The notes under the pieces: model-generated
Told to the model about the DNA's origin: nothing
The model's input: only the letters and a program-made list of their open reading frames with translations
Databases searched by the model: none
Made by a program: the position numbers and the translations under genes
Source: Pseudomonas sp. RGM2987
Lineage (GTDB): Bacteria > Pseudomonadota > Gammaproteobacteria > Pseudomonadales > Pseudomonadaceae
Assembly: GCF_022952855.1 (NCBI RefSeq)
Contig: NZ_JALJDX010000212.1
Span: 1-64,000 of the forward strand
DNA length: 64,000 nucleotides
Direction of reading: 5' to 3'
Part shown: piece after piece, positions 1 to 9,634 of the stretch
Numbering within the stretch: position 1 is the stretch's first letter
How the letters are laid out: every line of letters begins with the position of its first letter

Positions 1-32
1 CTCCCTCGCCATAAGGGTACGACGCTGCCTAC

Positions 33-2690
33 TTATGCCAGGCTCTTGCTCACCACCTCAAACACATCACTGGACAACCCACCCGACGCGAGGATGCGTT
101 CCAGCTCGCCCTTCATCAGCGCCTGGCGGGCGCTGTCGTACTTGCGCCAGCGGGTCAGCGGGGCGAGTTGCCGCGAGGCGATCTGCGGATTGAAGCCGTT
201 GAGCTGGATGACCAAATCGGCCAGGAAGCGATAACCCGAACCGTCGGCGGCGTGGAAGTTGATCAGGTTCTGTCCGGCAAACGCACCGATCAGCGCCCGC
301 ACCTTGTTCGGGTTCTTGATGTTGAACGCCGGGTGTTCCATCAACGCCTTGACCCGCGCCAGCCCGCCCGGCAGCGGGCTGCCGGCCTGGACGCTGAACC
401 ATTGGTCCATGACCAGCGGGTTGCCCTTGAAGTTTTCCGCGAACACTTCCAGGGCGTGGGCCTTCTCGGTTTCGAACGGCGAATTGACCAGTACCGCCAG
501 CGCGGTCAGGCGTTCGGTCATGTTGTCGGCGGTGTCGAACTGCTCCAGGGTCGCACTCAGTACTTCCGGCTTGTCGGTGAGCATCAGGTACGACAGCGCG
601 ATGTTCTGCAAGGCGCGCCGGGCAAAATGCTCGGCCTCGGCCACATACGGCGTGCGCTTCGACAGGTCGCGGTTGGCCTCATAGCGCAGCCACAAGGCTT
701 CGAACAGGCTCTCGGCCAGTTGCTGGCGGGCGAACTCGCGAGCGGCATGGATCGCCTCGACGTCGGCCACTTCGCTGATTTCCGTCAGATAGGCTTCGCT
801 TGGCAGCGAGAGCATTTCCGCGACCATGGCCTGGTCCAGGGATTCGTCCGACAGCACCGTGCGCAATGCACTGACCAGACGCGGATCCAGCGACAGGCTG
901 GCGCCCTTCTGGTGCTGGGCAATCAACTCCTGCAACACCTGCACCGACAACTGCTGGCCGGCATCCCAGCGGTTGAAGCCATCGCTGTCGTGCTGCATCA
1001 GGAACATCAACTGGTCGCGGTTGTACGGGAAGCTCAGTTTGACCGGCGCCGAGAAGCCGCGCAGCAGCGATGGCAAGGGTTTCTCTGCGACATCGACGAA
1101 GGTGAAGGTCTGCTCGGCTTCGGTCACCGAAATCACCCGGGAGGTGCCACTGGCCGCCGCTTCGCCGCTCAGGCGCAGGGGAATTTCCGCGCCGTTGCTG
1201 TCCAGCAAGCCCAGCTCCACGGGAATCACGAACGGCAGTTTTTCCGCCTTGTCCGGGGTCGGTGGGCAGCTCTGGCTGAAGGTCAGGCTATAAGTCCTGG
1301 CTGCGGCGTCGTAGGACTCGCTGACCGCCAACCGTGGCGTGCCGGCCTGGCTGTACCAGCGCTTGAACTGACTCAGGTCGACGCCGTTGGCGTCCTCCAT
1401 GGCCTTGATGAAATCGTCGCAGGTCACGGCCTGGCCGTCGTGGCGCTGGAAGTACAGGTCGCTGCCCTTGCGGAAGCCTTCGGCCCCCAGCAGGGTATGG
1501 ATCATGCCGACCACTTCCGAGCCCTTTTCATACACGGTCAGGGTGTAGAAGTTGGAGATCTCGATGAAACTGTCCGGGCGCACCGGGTGGGCCATGGGAC
1601 CGGCGTCCTCGGCAAACTGATGGGTGCGCAGGTAGGCCACGTCCTGGATGCGCTTGACGGTGGCGGAGTTCATGTCAGCCGAGAAGCCAGCGTCACGGAA
1701 CACTGTGAAACCTTCCTTGAGCGACAGCTGGAACCAGTCGCGGCAGGTCACGCGGTTGCCCGACCAGTTGTGGAAGTATTCGTGGGCGACGATTGCCTCG
1801 ACTCGCTGGTGTGCGGCGTCGGTGGCGGTTTCGGCGCGGGCCAGCACGGCACTGGAGTTGAAGATGTTGAGGCCCTTGTTCTCCATCGCGCCCATGTTGA
1901 AGTCGTTGACCGCGACGATCATGAAGATGTCCAGGTCGTACTCTCGGCCATACACCTCTTCGTCCCAGCGCATCGACTTCTTCAGGCTGGTCATGGCGTG
2001 CTGGCACTTGTCGATGTTTTCCGGCTCGACATAGATGCGCAGCGCCACCGTGCGCTCGCTCATGGTGGTGAAGGTGTCCTCGACGCACCAGAGGTCGCCG
2101 GCCACTAGGGCAAACAGGTAAGCGGGCTTCTTGAAGGGGTCTTCCCAGGTCGCCCAGTGCCGGCCATCTTCGCCGGGGCCACTGGCAATCGGATTGCCGT
2201 TGGACAGCAGCACCGGATAGCTGTGCTGCTCGGCTACCACGGTGGTGGTGAACTTGCTCATCACGTCCGGACGGTCGAGGTAATAGGTGATCTTGCGGAA
2301 ACCTTCGGCCTCGCACTGGGTGCAGAACATGCCGCCGGATTTGTACAGGCCTTCCAGGGCGGTATTGGTTTCCGGGTGGATCCTGACGCTGGTGTCGACG
2401 GTAAAGGCCTGGGCCTTGGGGTGCACGGTCAGGTGGCTGTCATCCAGTTGATAGTCGCCGGCACCGAGATCGGCGTCATCGAGCTTGATCGAGATCAGCT
2501 CCAGGTGCTGGCCGTCGAGCACCAGCGGCGGCAGCCCGGCGCCGCGCTCGGGGTTACGGCGCATCACCAGTTGCGCATGGACCAGGCTGTGGTCCTCGAA
2601 CAACTCGAAGGTCAGGTGCGTCTCGTCGATCAGGTACTCGGGCGCCTGATAGTCCTTCAGGTAAATCATCTTCGGTTGTTCGGTGCGCAT
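33..2690 (-). CDS. pepN: Aminopeptidase N (M1 family zinc metallopeptidase)
   Basis: Cytoplasmic zinc aminopeptidase that removes N-terminal residues from peptides in the last steps of protein turnover. The 885-residue product has the usual length of bacterial PepN. It shows the substrate-binding motif GAMENKG at about residues 266-272 and the zinc motif HEYFHNW (HExxH) at about residue 303, with the third zinc-ligand glutamate expected about 20 residues later. The C-terminal half is the helical PepN domain. It is the last gene of a leftward run and begins 13 bases after the DUF2797 gene. The start is the ATG opening MRTEQPK. Identification is firm. Confidence 0.97.
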   Translation of the reverse strand: MRTEQPKMIYLKDYQAPEYLIDETHLTFELFEDHSLVHAQLVMRRNPERGAGLPPLVLDGQHLELISIKLDDADLGAGDYQLDDSHLTVHPKAQAFTVDTSVRIHPETNTALEGLYKSGGMFCTQCEAEGFRKITYYLDRPDVMSKFTTTVVAEQHSYPVLLSNGNPIASGPGEDGRHWATWEDPFKKPAYLFALVAGDLWCVEDTFTTMSERTVALRIYVEPENIDKCQHAMTSLKKSMRWDEEVYGREYDLDIFMIVAVNDFNMGAMENKGLNIFNSSAVLARAETATDAAHQRVEAIVAHEYFHNWSGNRVTCRDWFQLSLKEGFTVFRDAGFSADMNSATVKRIQDVAYLRTHQFAEDAGPMAHPVRPDSFIEISNFYTLTVYEKGSEVVGMIHTLLGAEGFRKGSDLYFQRHDGQAVTCDDFIKAMEDANGVDLSQFKRWYSQAGTPRLAVSESYDAAARTYSLTFSQSCPPTPDKAEKLPFVIPVELGLLDSNGAEIPLRLSGEAAASGTSRVISVTEAEQTFTFVDVAEKPLPSLLRGFSAPVKLSFPYNRDQLMFLMQHDSDGFNRWDAGQQLSVQVLQELIAQHQKGASLSLDPRLVSALRTVLSDESLDQAMVAEMLSLPSEAYLTEISEVADVEAIHAAREFARQQLAESLFEALWLRYEANRDLSKRTPYVAEAEHFARRALQNIALSYLMLTDKPEVLSATLEQFDTADNMTERLTALAVLVNSPFETEKAHALEVFAENFKGNPLVMDQWFSVQAGSPLPGGLARVKALMEHPAFNIKNPNKVRALIGAFAGQNLINFHAADGSGYRFLADLVIQLNGFNPQIASRQLAPLTRWRKYDSARQALMKGELERILASGGLSSDVFEVVSKSLA

Positions 2691-2703
2691 GGGTCGAATC
2701 CTT

Positions 2704-3534
2704 CTACTGATGCACGGCGAGCTGGTAGGCCGTGTATTTACGAATATTGATCACGCCGGTGTCGAAAATCAGGTATTGGCCCTTGATCCCCAGCAGCGTG
2801 CCTTCGGCAATCGGGTTCTTGTCCAGGTTGAAGCTGACGATCTTGGCCGGGTACTGCTGCACCGGATAACGGATCTCGATCGGTTCGACGTCCGCTATGG
2901 TCTGGATCGCCTGTAGGCCGAATCGTTCCTGCAAGCCCTGCAATCCCTGGGCGCAGCTTTCAAACAGCGAATCGCGGATCTGCGGCAGGTCCACGGCGGC
3001 GGCATCGCCCTTGAGCAAGGCGCGCCAGTTGGTCTTGTCCGCCACCTGGCTGCGAAACAGGTCCTCGACGAAACCCGATTGCTGACGAGTGGCGACCCGC
3101 AGGATCGGCAGCGCCTGGCTGGCGCCCTGGTCCAGCCAGCGAGTCGGCAGTTGCGTGGCGCGGGTGATGCCGACCTTCACGCCGGAGGAATTGGCCAGGT
3201 AGACCACGTGATCGGTCATGCAGAACTGCTCGCCCCAGGCCGGATCACGGCAAGTACCGGCCTCGAAATGGCAACGCTCGGGGCTCATGATGCACAGGTC
3301 GCATTGGGCCAGCTTGGTCATGCACGGGTAGCAGTAACCCTGGCTGAAACTGGTCTTGGTCCGACGGCCGCAATGGCTGCAATGGATTGCGCCGAGGAAC
3401 TCCAGGCGCAGCGTGCTGCCAATCAACGGGTTGACCGGCACCTCGACATCCCCCAGGCGAAAGGCGTATTGAACAGTCGGCCCGTCAAGGCGCGCCGACA
3501 TCTTGCTGATTGCACCGCGGCCAATCTCGATCAA
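2704..3534 (-). CDS. DUF2797 family protein with a zinc-finger-like Cys cluster
   Basis: Conserved protein of unknown function, 276 residues. The open frame extends to 3711, but the upstream part lies over the DUF1315 gene and is low-complexity shadow sequence. I therefore start at a TTG (3534) that overlaps the upstream TGA as TTGA, which suggests translational coupling and gives MIEIGRG. The first half has a run of Cys pairs (CSHC, CYPC, CDLC, then C..C) that look like metal ligands. The middle (VYLANSSGVKVGIT, then RWLDQGA) resembles a GIY-YIG nuclease core, which is inference. It sits directly upstream of pepN. Confidence 0.85.
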   Translation of the reverse strand: MIEIGRGAISKMSARLDGPTVQYAFRLGDVEVPVNPLIGSTLRLEFLGAIHCSHCGRRTKTSFSQGYCYPCMTKLAQCDLCIMSPERCHFEAGTCRDPAWGEQFCMTDHVVYLANSSGVKVGITRATQLPTRWLDQGASQALPILRVATRQQSGFVEDLFRSQVADKTNWRALLKGDAAAVDLPQIRDSLFESCAQGLQGLQERFGLQAIQTIADVEPIEIRYPVQQYPAKIVSFNLDKNPIAEGTLLGIKGQYLIFDTGVINIRKYTAYQLAVHQ

Positions 3535-3791
3535 TGGATGGCGTCCGACTTGAACAGGATATTCGGCACTTCGGTCGATTTCGACTGGCACTCCTGCGGG
3601 CCCATATAGCCGGTGCGCTCTTCTTCGGGCAGGTTCTGGACTTCCCAGGCGATCATCGCCTGCAACGACAACTCGCGCTGCTCGGCGGTGAGTTTGTTGC
3701 CATCGGCCCATTTACCGATTTCCACCGCCAGCTTCAGGCTGCGATAGATGTCGGGGGTGATGTTCTGGATCATTTCGTTGAACGAGGACAT
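3531..3791 (-). CDS. DUF1315 family protein (YeaC-like)
   Basis: Small conserved proteobacterial protein of 86 residues and unknown function. The sequence MSSFNEMIQNI followed by a helical region and a Cys-poor acidic C-terminus matches the YeaC/DUF1315 family as I know it. An ATG five codons upstream (3806) is in frame, but MSSFNEM is the conserved family start. Its stop overlaps the TTG start of the DUF2797 gene. The rhomboid gene lies 45 bases upstream in the same direction. Confidence 0.85.
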   Translation of the reverse strand: MSSFNEMIQNITPDIYRSLKLAVEIGKWADGNKLTAEQRELSLQAMIAWEVQNLPEEERTGYMGPQECQSKSTEVPNILFKSDAIH

Positions 3792-3836
3792 GGGTTCTCC
3801 GCGCAATTGCGCATTTTCAAAAAATACAGGTGCCAG

Positions 3837-4709
3837 TCATCGGGCCATTTTACGGCGAGCGAACAGCCCACCCAACAACCCCGTGAAGCAGCCGACGAGC
3901 AGCCCGCCAACATGGGCACCGTTGGCGATTTCACCGAAACCGATCAGCGAGACCAGCCCGGACAGGCACAACAGCAGCCAGACCAGCATCATCACCAGTA
4001 CCCCACGGGGCAGGTGATAGGCCGGGTTCGGCGCCAGCAGTTGATAGATCCAGCAATGCCCCAGCAGGCCATACAGCACACCGGACAAGCCGCCGAACAG
4101 GGTGGCCCCGCTGACAAAATACTGGACAAAATTGGACACGAGACTGAACAACAGCGTCAGCCCCAACAGGTTGATGCCGCCCTGGCGCGCCTCGATCCGC
4201 CGGCCCAGCTCCCAGTACCACATGCCGTTCATCGCAATGTGCAGGAAGCCGAAGTGCACCAGCATCGGCGTCACCAGGCGCCACCACTGCCCCGCCGCCA
4301 GGCTGTCGGCCAGGGGCGTGAACTGGATGTACTCGCCGACCACGCGAAACTCCAGGAACGTCAGCCAGCGCAGGGTTTCAAGATTTTCACCCAGCAGCGT
4401 GACCGCACTCACGATCAGGCTCAGCAGCAACACCAGTGCGGTGACCGGGCTGCGAGTCAGCTGCTCGACGAAACCCGGGCGCCGCGAGGTGCTGCCAATA
4501 GGCGGCAGCTCCAGTTGCTGGTCGGGGTCGCCTGCCGGGAAGCGCGCATAGAGGGCGCGTACATCTTCACCGACTTCATCCGGGACCCAGAGCACCTGTT
4601 CGCCGGCCTCTTCGCTGACGCGGTGCGGCACCTGCATGCGCTGCAGCAACTTGACGAAGCCACTCAGATCCTCCGCCAGGGGTAAACGCAAGGCCGCGAC
4701 GACGCTCAT
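3837..4709 (-). CDS. Rhomboid family intramembrane serine protease
   Basis: Membrane protease that cuts transmembrane segments of its substrates. The 290 residues comprise a soluble N-terminal domain of about 90 residues followed by six or so hydrophobic segments. Catalytic features are visible: HFGFLHIAMN (oxyanion His/Asn region), GLSGVLYGLLG with the nucleophile Ser, and the His of NGAHVGG in the last core helix. The soluble N-terminus suggests a GlpG-like class. Its ATG overlaps the stop of the metallophosphatase gene (ATGA), so the two are probably co-translated. Confidence 0.93.
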   Translation of the reverse strand: MSVVAALRLPLAEDLSGFVKLLQRMQVPHRVSEEAGEQVLWVPDEVGEDVRALYARFPAGDPDQQLELPPIGSTSRRPGFVEQLTRSPVTALVLLLSLIVSAVTLLGENLETLRWLTFLEFRVVGEYIQFTPLADSLAAGQWWRLVTPMLVHFGFLHIAMNGMWYWELGRRIEARQGGINLLGLTLLFSLVSNFVQYFVSGATLFGGLSGVLYGLLGHCWIYQLLAPNPAYHLPRGVLVMMLVWLLLCLSGLVSLIGFGEIANGAHVGGLLVGCFTGLLGGLFARRKMAR

Positions 4710-5677
4710 TGCATCACCTCCGGCCGCTCGACATCGACCCAGACGAATTTATGCGGGTCCAGACGGGTTTCCTGATCCAGTCGGTAGGCGGCCAACTTGC
4801 CGTAGAGCACCGCGCTGTAATCCAGGCAGGCCAGGTTCGGACGGATCGGCGCCGGTTTGCCGCTGCGCCAGTAATGGCCGACGAACAGCATCGGCTCATC
4901 GACGCCGTAGCGCAGCAGGTTGTTCTTTTCTTCCGGGGTCAGTGGCGTGCGGGCCACCGGTTCAGGCAAGGCGTCAGGCTGGAACACGATGTCGCCATAG
5001 GTCTGTGGGTTGTCTTCCCAGAACTTGGTGCGGAAAAACGCCCGGGTGAGGCCGTCGCCACCGGTCAGGGTCATCCCGTGGGGCAGGCGCATATCGGTAC
5101 CGCGCAGCAGGCGGTCGAACACCGTGCAGGCAAAGCTGCCCGATTGCGCCGAGGCCTGGAGGAAATGCTCGTCGACGCAACCATTCGGGAACAGCCCGCG
5201 CAACGGCTCGATCAGGCCCGCGTCCCAACAGGCATGCACCACCCGGAAACGGTCGGCGTCGACGAACAGCGGCAGTTCATAGAACCACTTGAGGAAGTCC
5301 TGCCAGTCGCCGGGATGCTGCTCGAACTGGGTCAGGGTCTCGTTGAGCAACCGGGCGTGGCGCGGCGTGTGCTCACGCACGTAGCGCTGACCGCTGCCGG
5401 GCAGCGCCGGGGTGCTCCAGCCCAGGGCATTGAATTCGTGGTTGCCCATGATGCACAGCGCCTGGCCGGCCACGACCATGTCATGGACGATGTGCAGCGC
5501 CTCGCGGATCCGCGGGCCACGGTCGATGATGTCCCCCAGGAACACGGCCATGCGCGACGGATGGCGCCAGACCCCGCCTTGCTTGTGGTAACCGAGTCGG
5601 TCCAACAGGCGTTCCAGGGTCAGGGCGCATCCGTGCACATCGCCGATCAGATCGTAACTGCGCGCAGGATCGAGCAT
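4706..5677 (-). CDS. Calcineurin-like metallophosphatase
   Basis: Predicted cytoplasmic metal-dependent phosphoesterase, 323 residues. The family motifs appear in order: GDVHG near residue 13, GDIIDRG around residue 47, and GNHE around residue 78, with metal-binding His residues further on. Substrate is unknown; relatives include PrpE-like serine/threonine phosphatases and Ap4A hydrolases. The frame stays open to 5710, but the start at 5677 (MLDPARSYD) overlaps the nadK stop by one base and is the family start. It is coupled to nadK upstream and to the rhomboid gene downstream. Confidence 0.9.
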   Translation of the reverse strand: MLDPARSYDLIGDVHGCALTLERLLDRLGYHKQGGVWRHPSRMAVFLGDIIDRGPRIREALHIVHDMVVAGQALCIMGNHEFNALGWSTPALPGSGQRYVREHTPRHARLLNETLTQFEQHPGDWQDFLKWFYELPLFVDADRFRVVHACWDAGLIEPLRGLFPNGCVDEHFLQASAQSGSFACTVFDRLLRGTDMRLPHGMTLTGGDGLTRAFFRTKFWEDNPQTYGDIVFQPDALPEPVARTPLTPEEKNNLLRYGVDEPMLFVGHYWRSGKPAPIRPNLACLDYSAVLYGKLAAYRLDQETRLDPHKFVWVDVERPEVMQ

Positions 5678-6567
5678 CAGTCGCCCCTGCCTCCCAGCCG
5701 GCTGCCCCAACCGAGCTTGGTTCGGCAGACTTCGTAGTAGTTGTGATCCAGTGGATGGATCAGGCGCAGTTTCTGCGCCTTCTTGCTGACGGTGATGGTG
5801 TCACCCGGCGCGCAGGTGAAATGGTTCTGACCGTCACAGGACACTTGCGGGTAGATCTGCATATCCTTGGACACGACGATTTTCAGCTCGCTGTTGCCAT
5901 CGACCACGATGGGTCGCCCAGACAAGGTATGGGGGTACATGGGCACAATCACAATAGCGTCGAGCTTGGGATGCATGATCGGCCCGCCGGCGGACAGCGC
6001 GTAGGCCGTGGAGCCGGTGGGCGTGGCGACGATCAGGCCGTCGGCCTTCTGGCTACAGACGAACTGGCCGTCGATGTACAGCTCGAACTCGATCATGCGC
6101 GTGGACTTGCCGGGGTGCAGCACTACGTCGTTGAGGGCATCGCCCTGGCCGATGGCCTCGGCGTGACGGCGCACCTCGGCTTGCAGCAGGAAACGGTTCT
6201 CGACCAGGTAGTGGCCGTCGAGCACCTCGGCGACCTTGACTTCCAGTTCGTCGGGACGGATGTCGGTCAGGAAACCCAGGCTGCCCCGGTTGATCCCCAG
6301 CACCGGAATGTTGTGCCGCGCCAGCGCCCGGGCGGCGCCCAGCAGGCTGCCGTCGCCGCCGACCACGATCACCATGTCGCAGACTTCGCCGAGCATCTTG
6401 CGCGACGAAGTCTGCAGGCCGTGGCCCGGCAGGACTTCGGCGATGGTGTCTTCGAGGATCACGTGCAGGTGCCGTTCCAGCAGGAACCGCTTGAGGCGGC
6501 GAACGGTGTCCAGCACCTGCGAACTGCCCAGGCGACCGATGATGCCGATATTGCGAAATTGCTCCAT
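5677..6567 (-). CDS. nadK: NAD kinase
   Basis: Phosphorylates NAD to NADP using ATP and is usually essential. The 296-residue length is typical. The diagnostic GGDGS motif lies at residues 70-74, followed by [10 protein letters not shown] and the conserved [16 protein letters not shown] segment of the C-terminal domain. It is the first gene of a leftward run of six whose members overlap or lie within 50 bases of each other. It is divergent from the DUF1853 gene, so their promoters must share 6568-6672. Confidence 0.97.
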   Translation of the reverse strand: MEQFRNIGIIGRLGSSQVLDTVRRLKRFLLERHLHVILEDTIAEVLPGHGLQTSSRKMLGEVCDMVIVVGGDGSLLGAARALARHNIPVLGINRGSLGFLTDIRPDELEVKVAEVLDGHYLVENRFLLQAEVRRHAEAIGQGDALNDVVLHPGKSTRMIEFELYIDGQFVCSQKADGLIVATPTGSTAYALSAGGPIMHPKLDAIVIVPMYPHTLSGRPIVVDGNSELKIVVSKDMQIYPQVSCDGQNHFTCAPGDTITVSKKAQKLRLIHPLDHNYYEVCRTKLGWGSRLGGRGD

Positions 6568-6672
6568 GGGGCTCCTGCGAGGGTCTGCGACGGGCGAAAA
6601 ACCCGATTATGGGCGAAAGCGCTCCGTAGACAAAATTCTTTAAGCCTTCAACGTAGCGGCTATGCTCGCAAC

Positions 6673-7638
6673 ATGATCCTGTTCCCCGATTTACTCGACC
6701 TGCCCCGCCGCCTGCGCCATCCCGAAGTGCGCGACCTGGCGTGGGCGCTGCTGGCCCCGCCGATGCTCATCGACACGCCGTGGCCGCAACGCCATCCGCT
6801 GACCGGCAGCGACTGGGTGCGCGAGCCGGATCGGCTGGAGCATTGGCTGCGGCAACTGGACCGCGACAGCTACCCACTGCTGCATTGCCTTTCCCAGGGG
6901 CGGACGCGGCGCCTGGGTCTGTACTACGAGCGGCTGTGGCAGTTTGCTGTGCAACAGGCCCCGGGCATCGAGCTGATTGCCGCGAACCTGCCGATCCGCC
7001 ACCAGGGCCACACCCTCGGGGAGCTGGACTTGCTGCTGCGCGACGGTGACGGCGTCCACCACCTGGAACTGGCGATCAAGTTGTACCTGGGCCCTCAGGA
7101 CGGTAACGGCCAGGACGCCGCGCAATGGCTCGGCCCGGGTTGCCATGACCGCCTGGACCGTAAACTGGCGCACCTGCGCGAGCACCAGCTGCCGATCTCG
7201 GCCCGCCCGGAAAGCCGCGAGGCGCTGGCGGCATTGGGCATCGAGTGCACCGGCAGCGAATTGTTTCGTTCCGAGCTTTGGCTGGGTGGGTACCTGCTCT
7301 ACCCCTGGCCCGGTAACGCCGAGCCACCGGCGGGCGCCCACCCCAGGCATTTGCGCGGGAGCTGGTTGCATCAGCGAGATTGGCCGGCGTTCGTCAGCCA
7401 GCGCCCGCCGGGCCGCTGGCAACCCCTGCCCCGCGCCGCCTGGCTGGCCCCGGCCCATTACCCGGCCGACCAGACCTGGAGCGTTGCGCAACTGAAGGCC
7501 TGGCTAGGCGAGTTGGACCCCATGGCGCCAGCGCAGTTGATGGTGCGTTTGACGGAACACAGCGTGGGTGAGTGGGAGGAAGCCGAGCGGGTGTTCCTGG
7601 TGGCGGATCTGTGGCCGGATGTGCCGGGCAATAGCTGA
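6673..7638 (+). CDS. DUF1853 family protein
   Basis: Conserved protein of unknown function, 321 residues. A much longer open frame begins at 5743, but that part is antisense to nadK; the ATG at 6673 (MILFPDLLD) is the sensible start. The segment [12 protein letters not shown] followed by HLELAIKLY has the Asp, then Glu-x-x-Lys spacing seen in PD-(D/E)XK nuclease folds, and I infer such a fold. There is no obvious partner; a REP hairpin follows and arsB lies convergent beyond it. Confidence 0.85.
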   Translation: MILFPDLLDLPRRLRHPEVRDLAWALLAPPMLIDTPWPQRHPLTGSDWVREPDRLEHWLRQLDRDSYPLLHCLSQGRTRRLGLYYERLWQFAVQQAPGIELIAANLPIRHQGHTLGELDLLLRDGDGVHHLELAIKLYLGPQDGNGQDAAQWLGPGCHDRLDRKLAHLREHQLPISARPESREALAALGIECTGSELFRSELWLGGYLLYPWPGNAEPPAGAHPRHLRGSWLHQRDWPAFVSQRPPGRWQPLPRAAWLAPAHYPADQTWSVAQLKAWLGELDPMAPAQLMVRLTEHSVGEWEEAERVFLVADLWPDVPGNS

Positions 7639-7663
7639 ATGTTGCTGTGTCTGGACGGCCGCA

Positions 7664-7728
7664 TTCGCGAGCAAGCCCGCTCCCACATTTGGAACGCATT
7701 CCCCTGTGGGAGCGGGCTTGCTCGCGAA
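7664..7728. repeat. REP pair (TTGCTCGCGA family)
   Basis: Two inverted copies of the 24-base palindromic unit TTCGCGAGCAAGCCCGCTC... face each other across a 17-base spacer, between the convergent DUF1853 and arsB genes. Such BIME-like hairpins often act as transcript ends. Confidence 0.9.
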
Positions 7729-7742
7729 GAGGCCGCCGCGAT

Positions 7743-9026
7743 CTAGAAAGACAACCGCAACGCCAACGCCGCCAACGTCACCAGCAACACCGGCACCGTC
7801 AACACAACCCCGACCTTGAAGTAATAACCCCAGCCAATCCGGATATCCTTGCGCGCCAGCACATGCAGCCAGAGCAAGGTCGCCAGGCTGCCGATCGGCG
7901 TGATCTTCGGCCCCAGGTCGCTGCCGATGACGTTGGCATAGATCATCGCTTCCTTCACCGCCCCGGTGGCCTGGCTGGCGTCGATGGACAAGGCGCCGAC
8001 CAGCACCGTCGGCAGGTTGTTCATCACCGACGAGAGCAAGGCCGTCAACAGCCCGGTGCCCATGGCCGCGCCCCACACGCCGTATCCGGCAAAACCGTCG
8101 AGCCAGTGGGCGAGGTATCCGGTCAGCCCGGCGTTGCGCAGACCGTAGACCACCAGGTACATGCCCAGGGAGAAAATCACGATCTGCCACGGCGCTTCTT
8201 TCATCGCCTTGCGGGTGGAGATTTTATGCCCACGAGCCGCGACGCCCAGCAGCAACGCGGCACACACCGCCGAAATCGCGCTGATAGGAATCCCCAGCGG
8301 CTCCAGGGCAAAGCAGCCCAGTAACAGAATCACCAGCACTGCCCAGCCGGCCATGAAGGTGGCCTTGTCGTGGATCGCACTCGCCGGCTCTTCCAGTTGC
8401 CGGGGGTCGTAGTCACGGGGGATGTCCCGGTGAAAGAACCACAACAGGATCGCCAGGCTGGCCGCCACGCTGATCAGGTTCACCGGCACCATGACCGCCG
8501 CGTAGCGGCTGAAGCCGATGCCGAAGAAGTCCGCCGAGACAATGTTCACCAGGTTCGACACCACCAGCGGCAGGCTCGCCGTGTCGGCGATGAAACCGGC
8601 GCCCATGACGAACGCCAGGGTCGCCGCCGGGGAAAAACGCAGCGCCAGCAGCATCGAAATCACAATGGGCGTCAGGATCAACGCCGCGCCGTCATTGGCA
8701 AACAATGCCGACACCAACGCCCCCAGCAACACCATGAACCCGAACAGCTTGCGCCCGCTGCCTCGCCCCCAGCGGGCCACATGCAGGGCGGCCCAGGCGA
8801 AGAACCCCGCCTCGTCCAGCAACAGGCTGATGATGATCAGCGCGACAAAAGTGCCGGTGGCGTTCCAGATGATCTGCCACACCAACGGGATGTCCGAGAG
8901 GTGCACCACCCCGCTCAACAGGGCCAGCAGCGCGCCAAACGTCGCACTCCAGCCAACACCGAGCCCCTTGGGCTGCCAGATCACCAGGGTAATGGTCAGC
9001 AGGAAAATCAACGACGCGATGAGCAT
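7743..9026 (-). CDS. arsB: Arsenite efflux pump ArsB
   Basis: Inner-membrane arsenite/antimonite carrier of the ArsB/NhaD ion-transporter superfamily, 427 residues, the standard ArsB length. About twelve hydrophobic segments are visible. Conserved loops include [21 protein letters not shown] and [19 protein letters not shown], all characteristic of ArsB. It follows arsR by 37 bases on the same strand, forming an arsRB operon. No arsC gene follows; a REP hairpin and the convergent DUF1853 gene do. Confidence 0.94.
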   Translation of the reverse strand: MLIASLIFLLTITLVIWQPKGLGVGWSATFGALLALLSGVVHLSDIPLVWQIIWNATGTFVALIIISLLLDEAGFFAWAALHVARWGRGSGRKLFGFMVLLGALVSALFANDGAALILTPIVISMLLALRFSPAATLAFVMGAGFIADTASLPLVVSNLVNIVSADFFGIGFSRYAAVMVPVNLISVAASLAILLWFFHRDIPRDYDPRQLEEPASAIHDKATFMAGWAVLVILLLGCFALEPLGIPISAISAVCAALLLGVAARGHKISTRKAMKEAPWQIVIFSLGMYLVVYGLRNAGLTGYLAHWLDGFAGYGVWGAAMGTGLLTALLSSVMNNLPTVLVGALSIDASQATGAVKEAMIYANVIGSDLGPKITPIGSLATLLWLHVLARKDIRIGWGYYFKVGVVLTVPVLLVTLAALALRLSF

Positions 9027-9063
9027 GCGTAACAGCCTTGAAAGAGCAGTGGGTAGGAGGAAA

Positions 9064-9414
9064 TCAGCAGCAACGGGCCACCGGACGATCAGTCATCGCG
9101 CCCAGGCGCTGCACATCCGCTGCCATCCAGGCCGTGTTGGCCGCCAGCGCCTGTTCCAGCAAAGCGCTGACCCAGGAGGGCAATTGCGGATGCAGACGGT
9201 AATAAACCCATTGCCCCTGGCGTCGATCGCTAAGCAGACCGGCGTTGCGCAACTGGGCCAGGTGCCGGGAGATCTTCGGCTGGCTCAATTCCAGCGCGGC
9301 GGTGAGTTCGCAGACGCACAATTCACCTTCACGCACCACCAGCAGGGCAATACGCGTACGCGTGTCGTCGGCCAGCGCCTTGAAGACTTCGACGGGATTG
9401 TGGGTGTTGGGCAT
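9064..9414 (-). CDS. arsR: Arsenical resistance repressor ArsR
   Basis: Winged-helix metalloregulator of the SmtB/ArsR family, 116 residues. It holds the inducer-binding motif CVCEL in the helix before the recognition helix ([13 protein letters not shown]), plus a C-terminal Cys pair. The open frame runs upstream to 9606 through a REP element, so I start at [14 protein letters not shown] (9414). It should repress arsRB until arsenite binds the Cys residues. An imperfect palindrome lies 40-55 bases upstream. Confidence 0.94.
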   Translation of the reverse strand: MPNTHNPVEVFKALADDTRTRIALLVVREGELCVCELTAALELSQPKISRHLAQLRNAGLLSDRRQGQWVYYRLHPQLPSWVSALLEQALAANTAWMAADVQRLGAMTDRPVARCC

Positions 9415-9453
9415 GGCAATGAAGAGTCTGGGTGAACGAAGGGTGAATATATG

Positions 9454-9468
9454 GAAATTCGAATATTC
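9454..9468 (-). promoter_or_regulatory. Candidate ArsR operator
   Basis: AT-rich imperfect palindrome GAAATTCGAATATTC centred on TTCGAA, upstream of the arsR start. It is the only dyad in the arsR promoter region and lies where an autoregulatory ArsR site is expected. The match to a known operator is not established. Confidence 0.45.
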
Positions 9469-9502
9469 AGTAAAGCAGGGATTGGCAGCGATAGGTGAAC
9501 CC

Positions 9503-9606
9503 GTGGCGAGGGAGCTTGCTCCCGCTCGGTCGGTCCGACGCCTCGGGCGCAGCGACCGCCAAAGGGGCCCGCTGCGCAGGCCAGCGGGAGCAAGCTCCCT
9601 CGCCAC
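9503..9606. repeat. REP pair (GGGAGCTTGCTCCC family)
   Basis: Two inverted copies of GTGGCGAGGGAGCTTGCTCC flank a 55-base spacer between the FMN reductase gene and arsR. They can pair into one long hairpin. Confidence 0.92.
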
Positions 9607-9634
9607 GGATGTCCATCATGAGTTGGCGGACGGA

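Noticed and set aside
5743..6672. N-terminal extension of the DUF1853 frame
   Set aside because: It lies entirely antisense to nadK; the product resumes family-like sequence only at MILFPDLLD.
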